From assembly GCA_023451825.1 (NCBI GenBank), contig JAEXYA010000007.1, positions 1 to 64,000 of the forward strand: 64,000 nucleotides of DNA, in the 5' to 3' direction. The notes under the pieces were generated by a model that was not told the origin of the DNA, did not search any database, and saw only the letters and a program-made list of their open reading frames with translations. The number at the start of each line of letters is the position of its first letter. Within the stretch, counting starts at the first letter, position 1. The stretch comes from Pseudomonadota bacterium. Its GTDB lineage: Bacteria > Pseudomonadota > Alphaproteobacteria > Rhizobiales > Xanthobacteraceae. Shown here piece after piece: positions 34,306 to 43,278 of the stretch. The position numbers and the translations under genes were made by a program.

Positions 34306-35286
34306 ATGAGGGCGCTCAAGGTCGCGTTCGCAAGTGTCTTGCTAGCTTGTTTGACGATGCAGGCGCCGGCGCGCGCGGCGGAAGATTTTGCCAATCGCCG
34401 TATCACGCTGCTGGTGCCGTTCGCAGCCGGTGGCACGCTCGACATTCTGGCGCGCCTGCTCGGCGAGAAACTGTCGGACGCCTTCGGTCCGCGTGTGATC
34501 ATCGAGAACCGGCCAGGTGCCGGCGGCATTATCGCCTCTCGCCAACTGATCGGCTCCGAGCCCGATGGCCATACGTTGCTGCTGGTGGCAGGTGGCCATG
34601 CGCTCAATCCGCTGATGTATGCGCAGCTACCCTATGACACGCTCAAGGATATGACGCCGGTGGCGCTGCTCGCAGGCGCCGGCAATGTCGTTCTGGTGCC
34701 GACGAGTTCACCCTACAAATCGCTCAGTGAGATTCTGGCCGCAGCGAAGAAAGACCCGGGCGCGATCACCTATGGCACGGCCGGTGTCGGCACCTCGGTG
34801 CATTTGTCGGGGGAGCTGCTCAAGCACCAGAGCGGTGTCGGGCTGACCCCCGTGCATTTCAAGGGGGACTCGGATTCGCTGACCGCTGTGATGGGCGGGC
34901 ATATCCCGATGAGCATCAATTCGGCGCCGGCCGCTATCGCGCAGGTGAAGCAGGGCTCGGTGCGCGCGATCGCGGTGACATCGGCCGCGCGCTCAGCCTT
35001 CCTTCCCGACGTGCCGACCATCGCCGAGTCCGATGTCGCCGGCTACGACGTCGTGAATTGGTGGGGCGTCGTCGCGCCTGGCAAGACGCCGCGGGAAACC
35101 ATCGCCAAGCTTAACGCCGCGATCCAGAAGGCGATGAAGGAGTTGGGCGGCACCGAGCGCCTGAAGGACCTGTCGATCGATGTGCTCGCCGGTTCGGCGG
35201 ACGATTTCGACAAGCTCATCCGCAACGAAATGAAAAAGTGGGATCCGGTGGTGAAGGCCGCAGGCATCAAGCTCGACGCCAAGTAA
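34306..35286 (+). CDS. Bug/TctC-family tripartite tricarboxylate transporter receptor
   Basis: A 326-residue periplasmic solute receptor of the Bug family. Signal peptide ends A-P-A-R-A-A-E; the mature part starts F-A-N-R-R-I-T-L-L-V-P-F-A-A-G-G, with I-E-N-R-P-G-A-G-G and the ligand-loop region typical of the family, and ends with a conserved W-x-x-V-V-K-A-A-G-I-K. A strong GGGAGG site precedes the ATG. No TctA or TctB membrane genes are in the window, so the receptor would have to use a transporter encoded elsewhere or act as a sensor. Bug receptors bind carboxylates, which agrees with the CoA-transferase next door. Confidence 0.9.
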   Translation: MRALKVAFASVLLACLTMQAPARAAEDFANRRITLLVPFAAGGTLDILARLLGEKLSDAFGPRVIIENRPGAGGIIASRQLIGSEPDGHTLLLVAGGHALNPLMYAQLPYDTLKDMTPVALLAGAGNVVLVPTSSPYKSLSEILAAAKKDPGAITYGTAGVGTSVHLSGELLKHQSGVGLTPVHFKGDSDSLTAVMGGHIPMSINSAPAAIAQVKQGSVRAIAVTSAARSAFLPDVPTIAESDVAGYDVVNWWGVVAPGKTPRETIAKLNAAIQKAMKELGGTERLKDLSIDVLAGSADDFDKLIRNEMKKWDPVVKAAGIKLDAK

Positions 35287-35296
35287 GAGGCATGGA

Positions 35297-36478
35297 ATGA
35301 AGTGGCTTCAGGATCGCAGCATCGCCATTGTCGGCTGTGCGGATACGAAACTGGTGAAACGCAGCGGCAAGACAGCGCTCGAACTGGCGGGTGAGGTGAC
35401 CGAGACGCTGTTGCAATCGACCGGCATCGAGCGCGATCGCATCGACGGGCTTTTGGCAACGCCGGCCAATTCCGAAGCCTATAATCCGTTCTGGACGAGT
35501 ATGCTGGCAGATTCGCTTGGGCTCTCTGTCGGCTGGGCGCAGGTTACCGATATCGGCGGCGCATCGATCATCGGCAATATCATGCGTGCGAGCGCCGCGG
35601 TGCATGCCGGCATCTGCGATATGGTGCTGTGCATCGCCGCCGATGCGCCATCGACCAAATTCGTGGCGCGGCAGAGCGGCTATCGCAACGAATTCCTGGA
35701 TCCGTTTGGCTTCAGCGTGCTGCCGCTGTCCTTTGCATTGCTGACCTCGGCCTATGCGGAACGTTACGGCTCGGTCGATGCCGCGCTCGCCAAGCTCGCA
35801 GTGACCCAGCGCAACGGCGCGCTGCTGAATGACCGCGCCTGCGATTACCTGCGCACGCCGCTGACCGAAGAGGACTATCTCTCCTCGCGCATTATCTCCT
35901 ATCCGCTGCGCCTGCTTGATTGCGTGATGCGCTGCGATGGCGCCAATGCCTTCCTCGTCACCTCGACCAAGACCGCGCGTGACATCGGCTGCAAGACCCT
36001 GGTGCATCCGATCGCCTATCGCGAGCGGATCAATTTCGATCCGAAGAACGAGATCGACGACATCACCATCAGTGGTTTTTCGCAGGCAGGGCCGGCAGCG
36101 CTGCAGGACGCGGGTCTCGCGCCCGGCGATATCCAGAGCTTCCATCCCTATGACGATTTCTACATCGCCATTCTCTTGCAGCTCGAACAGATCGGCTTCT
36201 GCAAGACCGGACAGGTCGCGGCGTTTCTGCGCGAGCGCGACATCGGCATCAATGGCGATCTGCCGATCAATACCGGCGGCGGCCAGATCTCGGCGGGGCA
36301 GCCGGGGCTCGCCAATGGCGGCGTCAACCTGATCGAGGCGGTGCGCCAGTTGCGCGGCGAGGCCGGGCCGAGGCAACTCGCCCAGGCAGACAATGCCATG
36401 GTCACCGGCATTGGCGTGATTCAATACGCCCGCAATTGGGGCTGTAGCAATGTGATGATTCTGGAGCGCGGCGCATGA
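35297..36478 (+). CDS. Thiolase-fold protein lacking the catalytic cysteine (1)
   Basis: A 393-residue protein of the SCP2-thiolase-like group. The N-terminal strand S-I-A-I-V-G and the C-terminal half (N-T-G-G-G-Q-I-S-A-G-Q-P-G) show the thiolase fold. The position of the acylated Cys is Ala89 (D-I-G-G-A-S), and the C-terminal G-H-P motif reads G-Q-P (Gln335). Biosynthetic or degradative thiolase chemistry through an acyl-enzyme is therefore unlikely. Related DUF35-partnered thiolase-fold proteins such as Ltp2 are retro-aldolases. The gene overlaps the DUF35 gene by 4 nt and is paralogous to the protein at 36908. It is likely a subunit with DUF35. Confidence 0.87.
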   Translation: MKWLQDRSIAIVGCADTKLVKRSGKTALELAGEVTETLLQSTGIERDRIDGLLATPANSEAYNPFWTSMLADSLGLSVGWAQVTDIGGASIIGNIMRASAAVHAGICDMVLCIAADAPSTKFVARQSGYRNEFLDPFGFSVLPLSFALLTSAYAERYGSVDAALAKLAVTQRNGALLNDRACDYLRTPLTEEDYLSSRIISYPLRLLDCVMRCDGANAFLVTSTKTARDIGCKTLVHPIAYRERINFDPKNEIDDITISGFSQAGPAALQDAGLAPGDIQSFHPYDDFYIAILLQLEQIGFCKTGQVAAFLRERDIGINGDLPINTGGGQISAGQPGLANGGVNLIEAVRQLRGEAGPRQLAQADNAMVTGIGVIQYARNWGCSNVMILERGA

Positions 36479-36873
36479 GCGACAAGAGATCGACCATCTA
36501 CGAGACCACTCTTACCCGACCATTCTGGCAGGCCACGAAAGAGCGACGTTTTCTCCTGCAATATGACGCGAAAGCGGACCGCTACCAGTTCTATCCGCGC
36601 CCGATCAGCCTTTACTCGAACGCGGCGCTGGATTGGCGCGAGGCGGCAGGCGAAGGCGTTCTGGTCGCGCAGACGCTGTGCCACACGCCGGCACCGGGCT
36701 TTTCCGCGATGACGCCTTACATCCTTGCGCTGGTGAAATTGAAGGAAGGGCCGCGCGTGTTCGCGCGTGTGGTCGATACCCGATATGACGACCTCGAGAT
36801 CGGCCAGGCGATGAAGATCGTCTGGGGCGACGAATTCGGGGACGGCCGCGAATATCTGTTCGCGCCGGCCTGA
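36475..36873 (+). CDS. DUF35 / OB-fold thiolase partner without zinc ribbon
   Basis: A 132-residue DUF35-type protein. DUF35 proteins usually consist of a four-Cys rubredoxin-like zinc ribbon followed by an OB fold and form complexes with thiolase-fold enzymes. Here R-F-L-L-Q-Y-D-A-K-A-D-R-Y-Q-F-Y-P-R-P occupies the ribbon position with none of the expected Cys; only one Cys exists in the protein. The OB part (G-E-G-V-L-V-A-Q-T through M-K-I-V-W) is normal. It is sandwiched between two degenerate thiolase genes, overlapping the first by ATGA, which supports a complex with one or both. Confidence 0.85.
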   Translation: MSDKRSTIYETTLTRPFWQATKERRFLLQYDAKADRYQFYPRPISLYSNAALDWREAAGEGVLVAQTLCHTPAPGFSAMTPYILALVKLKEGPRVFARVVDTRYDDLEIGQAMKIVWGDEFGDGREYLFAPA

Positions 36874-36907
36874 CAATGTCCGTTCTCGATCTGCAGAGGC
36901 AGCATTC

Positions 36908-38089
36908 ATGAAGTGGCTCAAGGACCGCGACATCGCGATTGTCGGTTTCGCCGACCTTCCGCTGGTGCGCAAAAGCGGGCGCAGCGCGGCGGACATCGCC
37001 GGCGAAGTGGTCGGCAAATTGCTCGCCGACGCAAAGCTGGAGCGCCGCGAGATCGATGGCTTCGCCACCACGTTGGCAATGTCGGAGGCGGCCAATCCGT
37101 TCTGGAGCAATCTGCTGGCCGAGCATCTCGGCCTCGCGCCGCGCTGGTGCCAGGCGACCGATCTCGGTGGTGCTTCCAATATAGGTAATATCGCGCGCGC
37201 AGCGGCGGCGATCCGCGCCGGCATGTGCGAGACGGTGATCTGCATGGGCGCCGATGGCGTGTCGAGCCATGATGCCACCAACCAGACCGGACATCGCACC
37301 GAATTCTGCACCCCGGTCGGCTACAGCGGACCGCCCATTGCCTTCGGGTTGCTGTCATCGGCCTATCACGCCAGATATGGCAATCCTGATATGGCGCTTG
37401 CCAAGCTGGCTGTCGCCCAGCGCGCCGGTGCCGTCGTGAACGACATCGCCTGCGATATTTTCCGCAAGCCGCTAACCGAAGACGACTATCTCAATTCGCG
37501 TTTCGTCGCGCATCCATTGCGGCTGCTGGACAGCGTCATGCGCTGCGATGGCGGTTATGCAGTGCTCGTCACCACCACCGAGCGCGCCCGCGAGCTCGGC
37601 TATTCAAAACTGGTGCATCCGCTTGCCTATCGCGAGATGGTCAATTTCGATCCGGAACAGTCGATCGAGGATATCACCGTGTCCGGTTTCTCGGTGGTCG
37701 GGCCCGAAGCCTTGAGCGATGCCGGTATGCGGCCGGCGGATATCGAGATGCTGGCGCCCTATGACGACTTCCTGATCGCGGTGCTGTTGCAGCTCGAGCA
37801 GATCGGCTTCTGCAAGCCGGGGCAGGCCAGCGCCTTCATCGCCGAGCGCAGCATCGATTTCCGCGGCGACCTGCCGATCAATCCTGGCGGTGGACAGGTC
37901 TCGTGCGGCCAGCCGGGTCTGGCCGGCGGCGGTGTGAATCTCATCGAGGCCTTGAAGCAGTTGTTCGGCGAGGCGGGGGTGCGGCAGAAGGCCGGGGTGT
38001 CACGTGTGATGGCGACCGGCATCGGCGTCATTCCCTACGCGCGCAATTGGAGCTCCAGCAATGTGATGATCCTGGAGCGATCGGCATGA
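36908..38089 (+). CDS. Thiolase-fold protein lacking the catalytic cysteine (2)
   Basis: A 393-residue paralogue of the protein at 35297, identical in length, with the same start M-K-W-L and the same losses: D-L-G-G-A-S at the nucleophile position and S-C-G-Q-P-G where G-H-P is expected. It differs in P-Y-D-D-F, where the first copy has H-P-Y-D-D-F. Two such proteins flanking a DUF35 gene suggest a heteromeric alpha-beta type complex, like other thiolase/DUF35 pairs. The stop overlaps the CoA ligase start (ATGA). Function is most likely C-C bond cleavage or formation on an acyl-CoA, by analogy only. Confidence 0.86.
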   Translation: MKWLKDRDIAIVGFADLPLVRKSGRSAADIAGEVVGKLLADAKLERREIDGFATTLAMSEAANPFWSNLLAEHLGLAPRWCQATDLGGASNIGNIARAAAAIRAGMCETVICMGADGVSSHDATNQTGHRTEFCTPVGYSGPPIAFGLLSSAYHARYGNPDMALAKLAVAQRAGAVVNDIACDIFRKPLTEDDYLNSRFVAHPLRLLDSVMRCDGGYAVLVTTTERARELGYSKLVHPLAYREMVNFDPEQSIEDITVSGFSVVGPEALSDAGMRPADIEMLAPYDDFLIAVLLQLEQIGFCKPGQASAFIAERSIDFRGDLPINPGGGQVSCGQPGLAGGGVNLIEALKQLFGEAGVRQKAGVSRVMATGIGVIPYARNWSSSNVMILERSA

Positions 38090-39615
38090 GCGACGCAGCG
38101 TCGCTGCTGGCGGCGACATCGTCGGTCGGGCGCCTGTTCGCCGAGCAGGCAAGTCTTCATCCGAACCGGATCGCGGTCGTGGATGGCGCGCGTGAGGTCA
38201 GCTATGGCGAACTCGATGCGCGCGCGAACCGGCTTGCACATCATTTCCACGCGCTTGGAGCGCGGGACGGTGACATTATTGCGATCCTGTCGGAGAACCG
38301 GCTCGAATATATCGAGACGATGCTGGCCTGCGCCAAGCTCGGCTGCGCGCTGGCCTGCCAGAACACACGTCAGACCGCCGAGGAGCTGACGCATTCGGTG
38401 GGGTTGACCGAGGCGCGGATAGGTCTGGTCTCCGAAAAATACTGGGCGACCTGGCAGCAGATCGATCATGCGGTCGATCATCTGCTGGTGTTCGGCGAAG
38501 CTTATGAAGCGGCGCTGGCGGCCGCCGACATGCGTGAGGTCCGGCTCGACATCGCGCCGGAAGCAATCCTTATTGTGCTTTATACGAGCGGCACGACTGG
38601 CTTCGCAAAGGGGGCGATGATCAGCCATCGCGCCCTGCTGGCGCGGACTCTGATCGGCATTGCCGACGCCACCGTCTTCAGCCGTGCCAATTTCATCTGC
38701 TGGGCACCGATGTTCCACATGGCGGGCGCCGACAATGTTGTCGCGACCCTGCTGCTCGGCGGCAAGATCATCACCATGGATGGTTTCGACGCTGAGCGAC
38801 TGGCCGATATGCTCGCGCGTGAAAGCGTCGGGCTGCTATCGATGATGCCGGCCACCGCCGCCCGGATGGTCGATGCGCTGCGCGCCGATGGTCGTCGCCC
38901 GAAGGAGGTGAAGATCGTCGGCAGTATGGCCGATCTTCTGCCTGGGCATCTGATGGCCGAGCTTACCGAGCTCCTGCAAGCGCCTTATCGCAATACATTC
39001 GGTTCGACGGAAACCGGCCCGGCACCGGCCAGCGCCGGCCGCGTGCCCATCGGCGTCAATCCCGCGTCGCTGTCCAAGGTGCAGAGTTCATTCTGCGAGC
39101 TGCGCTTGATCGACGCCGACGGGAATGATGTGGCGGACGGAACGCCCGGCGAGGCTCTGGTGCGATGTGCATCGCTGTTCAGCGGCTATCTGAAGCGGCC
39201 GGATGCGACTGCAGACGAATTCCGCGGCGGCTGGTTTCACATGGGCGACGTGCTCCGCCGCAATCAGGACGGCACGCTCGATTTCGTCGATCGTCGCAAA
39301 TATCTCATCAAGTCCGGCGGCGAGAACATTTACCCGGCGGAGATCGAGCGGTTGCTGCTAGCCTCTGCGGATATCGAGGAAGCGATCGTGGTTCGGCAAT
39401 CCGATGCGCGATGGGGCGAGGTGCCGGTGGCCTTCGTGGTGCCTGCAGCAGAAGGGCTGAGCGCCGAACAGGTGCTCGATCTGTGCCGCGGCCGGATTGC
39501 TTCCTACAAAATTCCCAAAGCGGTCGTGTTCGTTCGCGCGGACGAGCTGCCTCGCAGCGCCATCGGCAAGATCAGGCGGCACGACCTGGAGAAACGCCTT
39601 CAGCAAATCATTTGA
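38086..39615 (+). CDS. AMP-forming acyl-CoA synthetase/ligase
   Basis: A 509-residue member of the ANL (acyl-CoA synthetase) superfamily. The P-loop-like motif is L-Y-T-S-G-T-T-G-F-A-K-G; the A5 region N-T-F-G-S-T-E-T-G, the hinge region F-V-D-R-R-K-Y-L-I-K-S-G-G-E-N-I-Y-P and the catalytic Lys near the end (A-I-G-K-I-R-R-H) are all present. It adenylates a carboxylate and forms its CoA thioester. It is translationally coupled to the second thiolase-fold gene, placing it in the same catabolic pathway as CaiB. The acid is unknown; medium-chain, cyclic or aromatic acids are typical for this branch. Confidence 0.92.
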   Translation: MSDAASLLAATSSVGRLFAEQASLHPNRIAVVDGAREVSYGELDARANRLAHHFHALGARDGDIIAILSENRLEYIETMLACAKLGCALACQNTRQTAEELTHSVGLTEARIGLVSEKYWATWQQIDHAVDHLLVFGEAYEAALAAADMREVRLDIAPEAILIVLYTSGTTGFAKGAMISHRALLARTLIGIADATVFSRANFICWAPMFHMAGADNVVATLLLGGKIITMDGFDAERLADMLARESVGLLSMMPATAARMVDALRADGRRPKEVKIVGSMADLLPGHLMAELTELLQAPYRNTFGSTETGPAPASAGRVPIGVNPASLSKVQSSFCELRLIDADGNDVADGTPGEALVRCASLFSGYLKRPDATADEFRGGWFHMGDVLRRNQDGTLDFVDRRKYLIKSGGENIYPAEIERLLLASADIEEAIVVRQSDARWGEVPVAFVVPAAEGLSAEQVLDLCRGRIASYKIPKAVVFVRADELPRSAIGKIRRHDLEKRLQQII

Positions 39616-39662
39616 GCACAAGGACCGGCGCAAAGCTGGCGTGAAGCGACAGGGAGAGTACG

Positions 39663-40643
39663 ATGAGGATGTTTGAGAGATTGCGCGTTTGCGGGCTCGC
39701 AATCCTGCTCGCGGTGACCGTCGGCGGCAACGGGCCTGCATTTGCGCAATATCCTGATCGTCCAGTGCGCATCATCGTGCCTTTTGGCGCCGGCGGGGGC
39801 GTCGATATTCTCGCGCGCCAGCTGGCGACCCAGTTGCAGAACAGACTTGGCCAAACCTTCGTCGTGGAAAATCGTGGCGGCGCCGGCGGCAATATCGGCA
39901 TCAAGGCGGTGACGAAGGCGGATCCCGATGGTTACACCTTGCTGGTCACGTCGGATGCCGTGGTCACCAATCCGGCTTTGTACCGGCCAATCCCTTTCGA
40001 TCCGATCAAGGAGCTCGAGCCGGTCGCCGAACTCGGCACTACACCGGATCTGCTGGTGGTGCCGTCGGACTCGCCGATCAAGACTCTCGCAGATCTGATC
40101 GCACAGTCGAAAGCGCAGCCTGGACGCTTCAATTTCGGCAGCGGTGCGCTTGGTGCTTCGCCCCATCTGACGATCGAGCTTCTGATGAAGCGTGGCGACT
40201 TCAAGATGGTGCATGTGCCGTTTCCGGGAGCGGGGCCGGCGATCAATGCCCTGCTGTCGAAAACCACCGACATGAATGCGGGCAGCTACAGTTCGGTCAA
40301 AGGGCAGATCGATAGCGGCACGGTGCGCGCGCTGTTTCATGCCGGTCCGGAACGTCTGCCTGAGCTTCCCAATGTACCAACCCTGATGGAGTCCGGCTTT
40401 CCCGGATTTGTTGCGGAGACCTTCATGGCGATGTTCGCGCCTGCGGGCACCGATCCTGCCATCATCCAGCGACTGACCAAAGAGGTCACAGACATCCTGG
40501 CGATGGCTGATGTCAAAAAGTCGATCGAGCAGACCGGCCTGCGGATTACCGCGAAGGGCCCGCAGGATCTGCGCAAGCGAATGGATCGCGAGCTTTCAAT
40601 GTGGGCCGATGCGGTTTCGCAGATTGGTTTGCAGATCAAATGA
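39663..40643 (+). CDS. Bug/TctC-family receptor (second copy)
   Basis: A 326-residue periplasmic receptor with a signal peptide (ending G-P-A-F-A) and the Bug features Y-P-D-R-P-V-R-I-I-V-P-F-G-A-G-G and V-E-N-R-G-G-A-G-G-N-I-G. It is the same length as the first copy at 34306 but clearly diverged, so the two may bind different carboxylates or be specialised for substrate and intermediate. It is last in the IclR-linked operon; a hairpin lies between it and the convergent lysR. Again no TctAB genes are nearby. Confidence 0.9.
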   Translation: MRMFERLRVCGLAILLAVTVGGNGPAFAQYPDRPVRIIVPFGAGGGVDILARQLATQLQNRLGQTFVVENRGGAGGNIGIKAVTKADPDGYTLLVTSDAVVTNPALYRPIPFDPIKELEPVAELGTTPDLLVVPSDSPIKTLADLIAQSKAQPGRFNFGSGALGASPHLTIELLMKRGDFKMVHVPFPGAGPAINALLSKTTDMNAGSYSSVKGQIDSGTVRALFHAGPERLPELPNVPTLMESGFPGFVAETFMAMFAPAGTDPAIIQRLTKEVTDILAMADVKKSIEQTGLRITAKGPQDLRKRMDRELSMWADAVSQIGLQIK

Positions 40644-40668
40644 GGTCACGCCACCGATGAGCGAGGAC

Positions 40669-40692
40669 GCCGCAGGTTCACTCTGCTGCGGC
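40669..40692. terminator. Hairpin between convergent genes
   Basis: Perfect 7-bp arms gccgcag and ctgcggc with a 10-nt loop lie between the stop of the Bug receptor (40643) and the lysR coding end, overlapping the lysR stop (40678-40680). It could terminate both transcripts; no T-tract is seen. Confidence 0.4.
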
Positions 40693-41655
40693 TTGCAGCA
40701 GGTCGCGGCCTTCGTCCGGTTCGACCAGTGCAACGCCCTGCCACTCGCCCGACAGGACGAGCGTTCGCGCGGTGTCCTGCAATTCGATCGCGACGGCCGA
40801 CGCTGCCGGCGACAGCAGTGTCTTCGCGATCGAATAGACGTAGTTGCGTCGGGCAATTTTCGCATCGGCGATGCTCAGCGCTCGCCAATGCTTGCCGCGC
40901 TCGCCCTCGTGGCGGAGTGCGGACATCGGCTTGATCGTCAGGCCCATGCCGTCATAGACGCAATTCATCAGAAGTGCCAGGGAGTCGATCTCCGCCACGA
41001 CATGGGGCGTCAAATCTCTACGTTCAAATTCCGCCACGACGCGTCGACGCAATCCGTGCGTGCCAGTGGGCAGAATAAGTGGAAGCTTGGCGACCTCAGC
41101 TACCGTGATGCTGGTTTGCCCGGCCGGGACGAGTTTGCTGTCCTTCGGCAGCAGAACGAAGAGCTCCTCATAGAGGAGAGGGACTGCATCAAGCTTGGTT
41201 GAAACATCGTTCGTAAAGAGAATGGCAAGATCGAGCTGACCGAGCCGCATCATCTGGGCAATGTGTCCACTCATGCCCTCGACGACATTCAGCAAGATGC
41301 CCGGATACTTTTCGTGGATGCGCCGCATCAGGGGGAGTCCGAGTGCGACCAGGGTTGTCGAGGGAAGACCGAGCGAAACCATGCCACGGACTTCGCCAGC
41401 CTCTTGCCGCGCGATCGATAGTGCCTGATCGAGCTGGCGCAGCATGAAGCGGGCGTGGTGATAGAGCGCCAATCCATTGTCGGTTGGCGTGACACCTTTT
41501 GCCGATCGATGCAGCAGCGGCTTGCCGACTTCGTCCTCCAGCTTGGCGAGCTGCTGGCTCAGCGCCGGCTGGGCGACGAACAGGCATCGCGACGCTTTCG
41601 ACAGGCTGCCGCTTTCGACGATCTGGGCGAAATAACGTAACTGGCGCAGATCCAT
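40678..41655 (-). CDS. LysR-family regulator, CbbR/BenM-like arrangement
   Basis: A 325-residue LysR-type regulator. The start at 41655 gives the standard N-terminus M-D-L-R-Q-L-R-Y-F-A-Q-I-V-E-S-G-S-L, and the helix-turn-helix contains A-S-R-C-L-F-V-A-Q-P-A-L-S-Q-Q-L-A-K-L-E (about 18-50). The effector domain follows. The N-terminus matches the subgroup (Nac/CysB-like tricarboxylic or aromatic catabolism regulators) found next to transport and catabolic operons. It is divergent from the ALDH-ThDP-ABC gene run; a 21-bp dyad lies 34 bases upstream of its start codon. Confidence 0.9.
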   Translation of the reverse strand: MDLRQLRYFAQIVESGSLSKASRCLFVAQPALSQQLAKLEDEVGKPLLHRSAKGVTPTDNGLALYHHARFMLRQLDQALSIARQEAGEVRGMVSLGLPSTTLVALGLPLMRRIHEKYPGILLNVVEGMSGHIAQMMRLGQLDLAILFTNDVSTKLDAVPLLYEELFVLLPKDSKLVPAGQTSITVAEVAKLPLILPTGTHGLRRRVVAEFERRDLTPHVVAEIDSLALLMNCVYDGMGLTIKPMSALRHEGERGKHWRALSIADAKIARRNYVYSIAKTLLSPAASAVAIELQDTARTLVLSGEWQGVALVEPDEGRDLLQAAAE

Positions 41656-41688
41656 GCTGGGACATCCGGAAAGCTTGAGAAGAGGCTG

Positions 41689-41709
41689 GGTATATCGTCG
41701 CCTTATACC
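41689..41709. promoter_or_regulatory. Candidate LysR box
   Basis: Dyad ggtata-N9-tatacc between the divergent lysR and aldehyde dehydrogenase genes. It contains the T-N11-A signature expected of LysR-type recognition sites, at a position suitable for autoregulation and activation of the 41795 operon. Confidence 0.6.
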
Positions 41710-41794
41710 ACCCAATCCAAATCAGTATTTTCGCTTATGTCAATTCAGTTCTAAGCCGCAGGAGGAACTTGGAAATCCTCAGGAGTAGGACGCA

Positions 41795-43246
41795 ATGGCG
41801 GGTGCCTCGGCCCAGCAACGTTCAGCAGATCTACCGGCCTGTCAGCTGCTCATGGGCGGCCAGTGGGTGACGGGAGAGAAAGCTGTGCCGGTGATGGACA
41901 AGTTCCGTCTCGTGCCGTTCTTGCAGGCGGAATTGCCGTCGCGGGAGCAACTCACCGATTGCGTGGTTGCGGCCGATGCCGCGTTCCAAGCCAGCACGCT
42001 GACACCACATGAGCGGGGTGCCATTCTTGAGCGCGCCGCGGCCTTGATTGAAAAGCGCGCTTCGGAGCTTGCGGATGTGCTTGGCAAGGAAGCCGGCTTT
42101 CCGCGTCGAGACGCGATGGGCGAGGTGCAGCGCACTGCCAACACATTCCGCTTGTCGGCCGAAGAAGCGCGAAACTTTCGCGGTCACACGGTTCCGATTG
42201 AAGGCGCCGCCGGACAGGCAGGACGCCTTGGTTTCACGCTGCGCGTTCCGCTGGGCGTAATCTGCGCCATCACACCATTCAATGCGCCGCTCAACACAGT
42301 CGCGCACAAGGTCGGGCCAGCACTCGCGGCCGGCAATGCACTCGTGCTGAAGCCGTCGCTCCATACGCCGATGTCGTCCTGCATCATGGCGGAGTGCCTG
42401 CTAGAAGCCGGCTTGCCGGCGGGATTGATGTCGGTTGTGCATGGCGATGCCGAAGTCGCCACCTGGCTGCTCGAGGAGCCGCTGGTCCGCTTCTATGCTT
42501 TCACCGGCAGCACGGAAGTTGGGCGCGCTATCCAGGCTGCGGCGGGGCTTCGCCGGACGCAGATGGAATTGGGCTCCATCGCTCATTGCATCATCTGCGA
42601 CGATGCTGACCTCGACGTGGCGCTACCAAAAGTCATCAATGCAAGCTATCGCAAGGCAGGGCAGGTCTGTACCTCGATCCAGATGCTGCTCGTGCAACGG
42701 CCGCTGCTCGACAAGGTCATCGATCGCCTTGTGCCGATGGCGAAGGCGCTGCCTTACGGCGATCCCGCCGACGAGAAAACCGTGGTGGGGCCGGTGATCA
42801 GCGAGGCATCTGCCAAGCGCATCGAATCCTGGATCGCCCATGCCGTCGAGCGCGGGGCGCGTCTGCTGGTGAGCGGCGAGCGCAAGGGCGCTGTCGTGCC
42901 GCCGGCATTGTTGACCGATGTCAGCCCAAGCACACCGCTTGGTTGTCAGGAAGTCTTCGGGCCGGTGCTGTGCATCGCTCCATTTGATGCCATCGATGAT
43001 GCCATTGCCCGTGTGAACGCGACGCCTTACGGCCTCGCCACCGGCATATTCACCAAACGCATTGATGTTGCATTGCAGGCGGCTCAAAAGCTGCAAGTCG
43101 GGGGCGTCCACATCAACGAGACCCCGAGTTCACGCGTCGATGTCATGCCGTATGGCGGCTCGAAGGACAGCGGTTTCGGGCGAGAAGGCCCGCATTACGC
43201 TATCCGCGAGATGAGCGAAGAACGTATGATCACCATTCTGGCTTAA
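41795..43246 (+). CDS. NAD(P)-dependent aldehyde dehydrogenase
   Basis: A 483-residue member of the aldehyde dehydrogenase superfamily. The catalytic Cys is Cys292 in G-Q-V-C-T-S and the general base Glu258 in Q-M-E-L-G-S. Usual E-L-G-G-K/N is altered to E-L-G-S-I-A-H, so the substrate pocket is somewhat divergent. C-terminal D-S-G-F-G-R-E-G is normal. It has a well-placed ribosome binding sequence and is first in a long operon, immediately before a ThDP-dependent lyase, suggesting it oxidises the aldehyde released by that enzyme. Confidence 0.92.
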   Translation: MAGASAQQRSADLPACQLLMGGQWVTGEKAVPVMDKFRLVPFLQAELPSREQLTDCVVAADAAFQASTLTPHERGAILERAAALIEKRASELADVLGKEAGFPRRDAMGEVQRTANTFRLSAEEARNFRGHTVPIEGAAGQAGRLGFTLRVPLGVICAITPFNAPLNTVAHKVGPALAAGNALVLKPSLHTPMSSCIMAECLLEAGLPAGLMSVVHGDAEVATWLLEEPLVRFYAFTGSTEVGRAIQAAAGLRRTQMELGSIAHCIICDDADLDVALPKVINASYRKAGQVCTSIQMLLVQRPLLDKVIDRLVPMAKALPYGDPADEKTVVGPVISEASAKRIESWIAHAVERGARLLVSGERKGAVVPPALLTDVSPSTPLGCQEVFGPVLCIAPFDAIDDAIARVNATPYGLATGIFTKRIDVALQAAQKLQVGGVHINETPSSRVDVMPYGGSKDSGFGREGPHYAIREMSEERMITILA

Positions 43247-43278
43247 CGGCCTGTGATCAAAGGAATTGGGAGTGAGAC

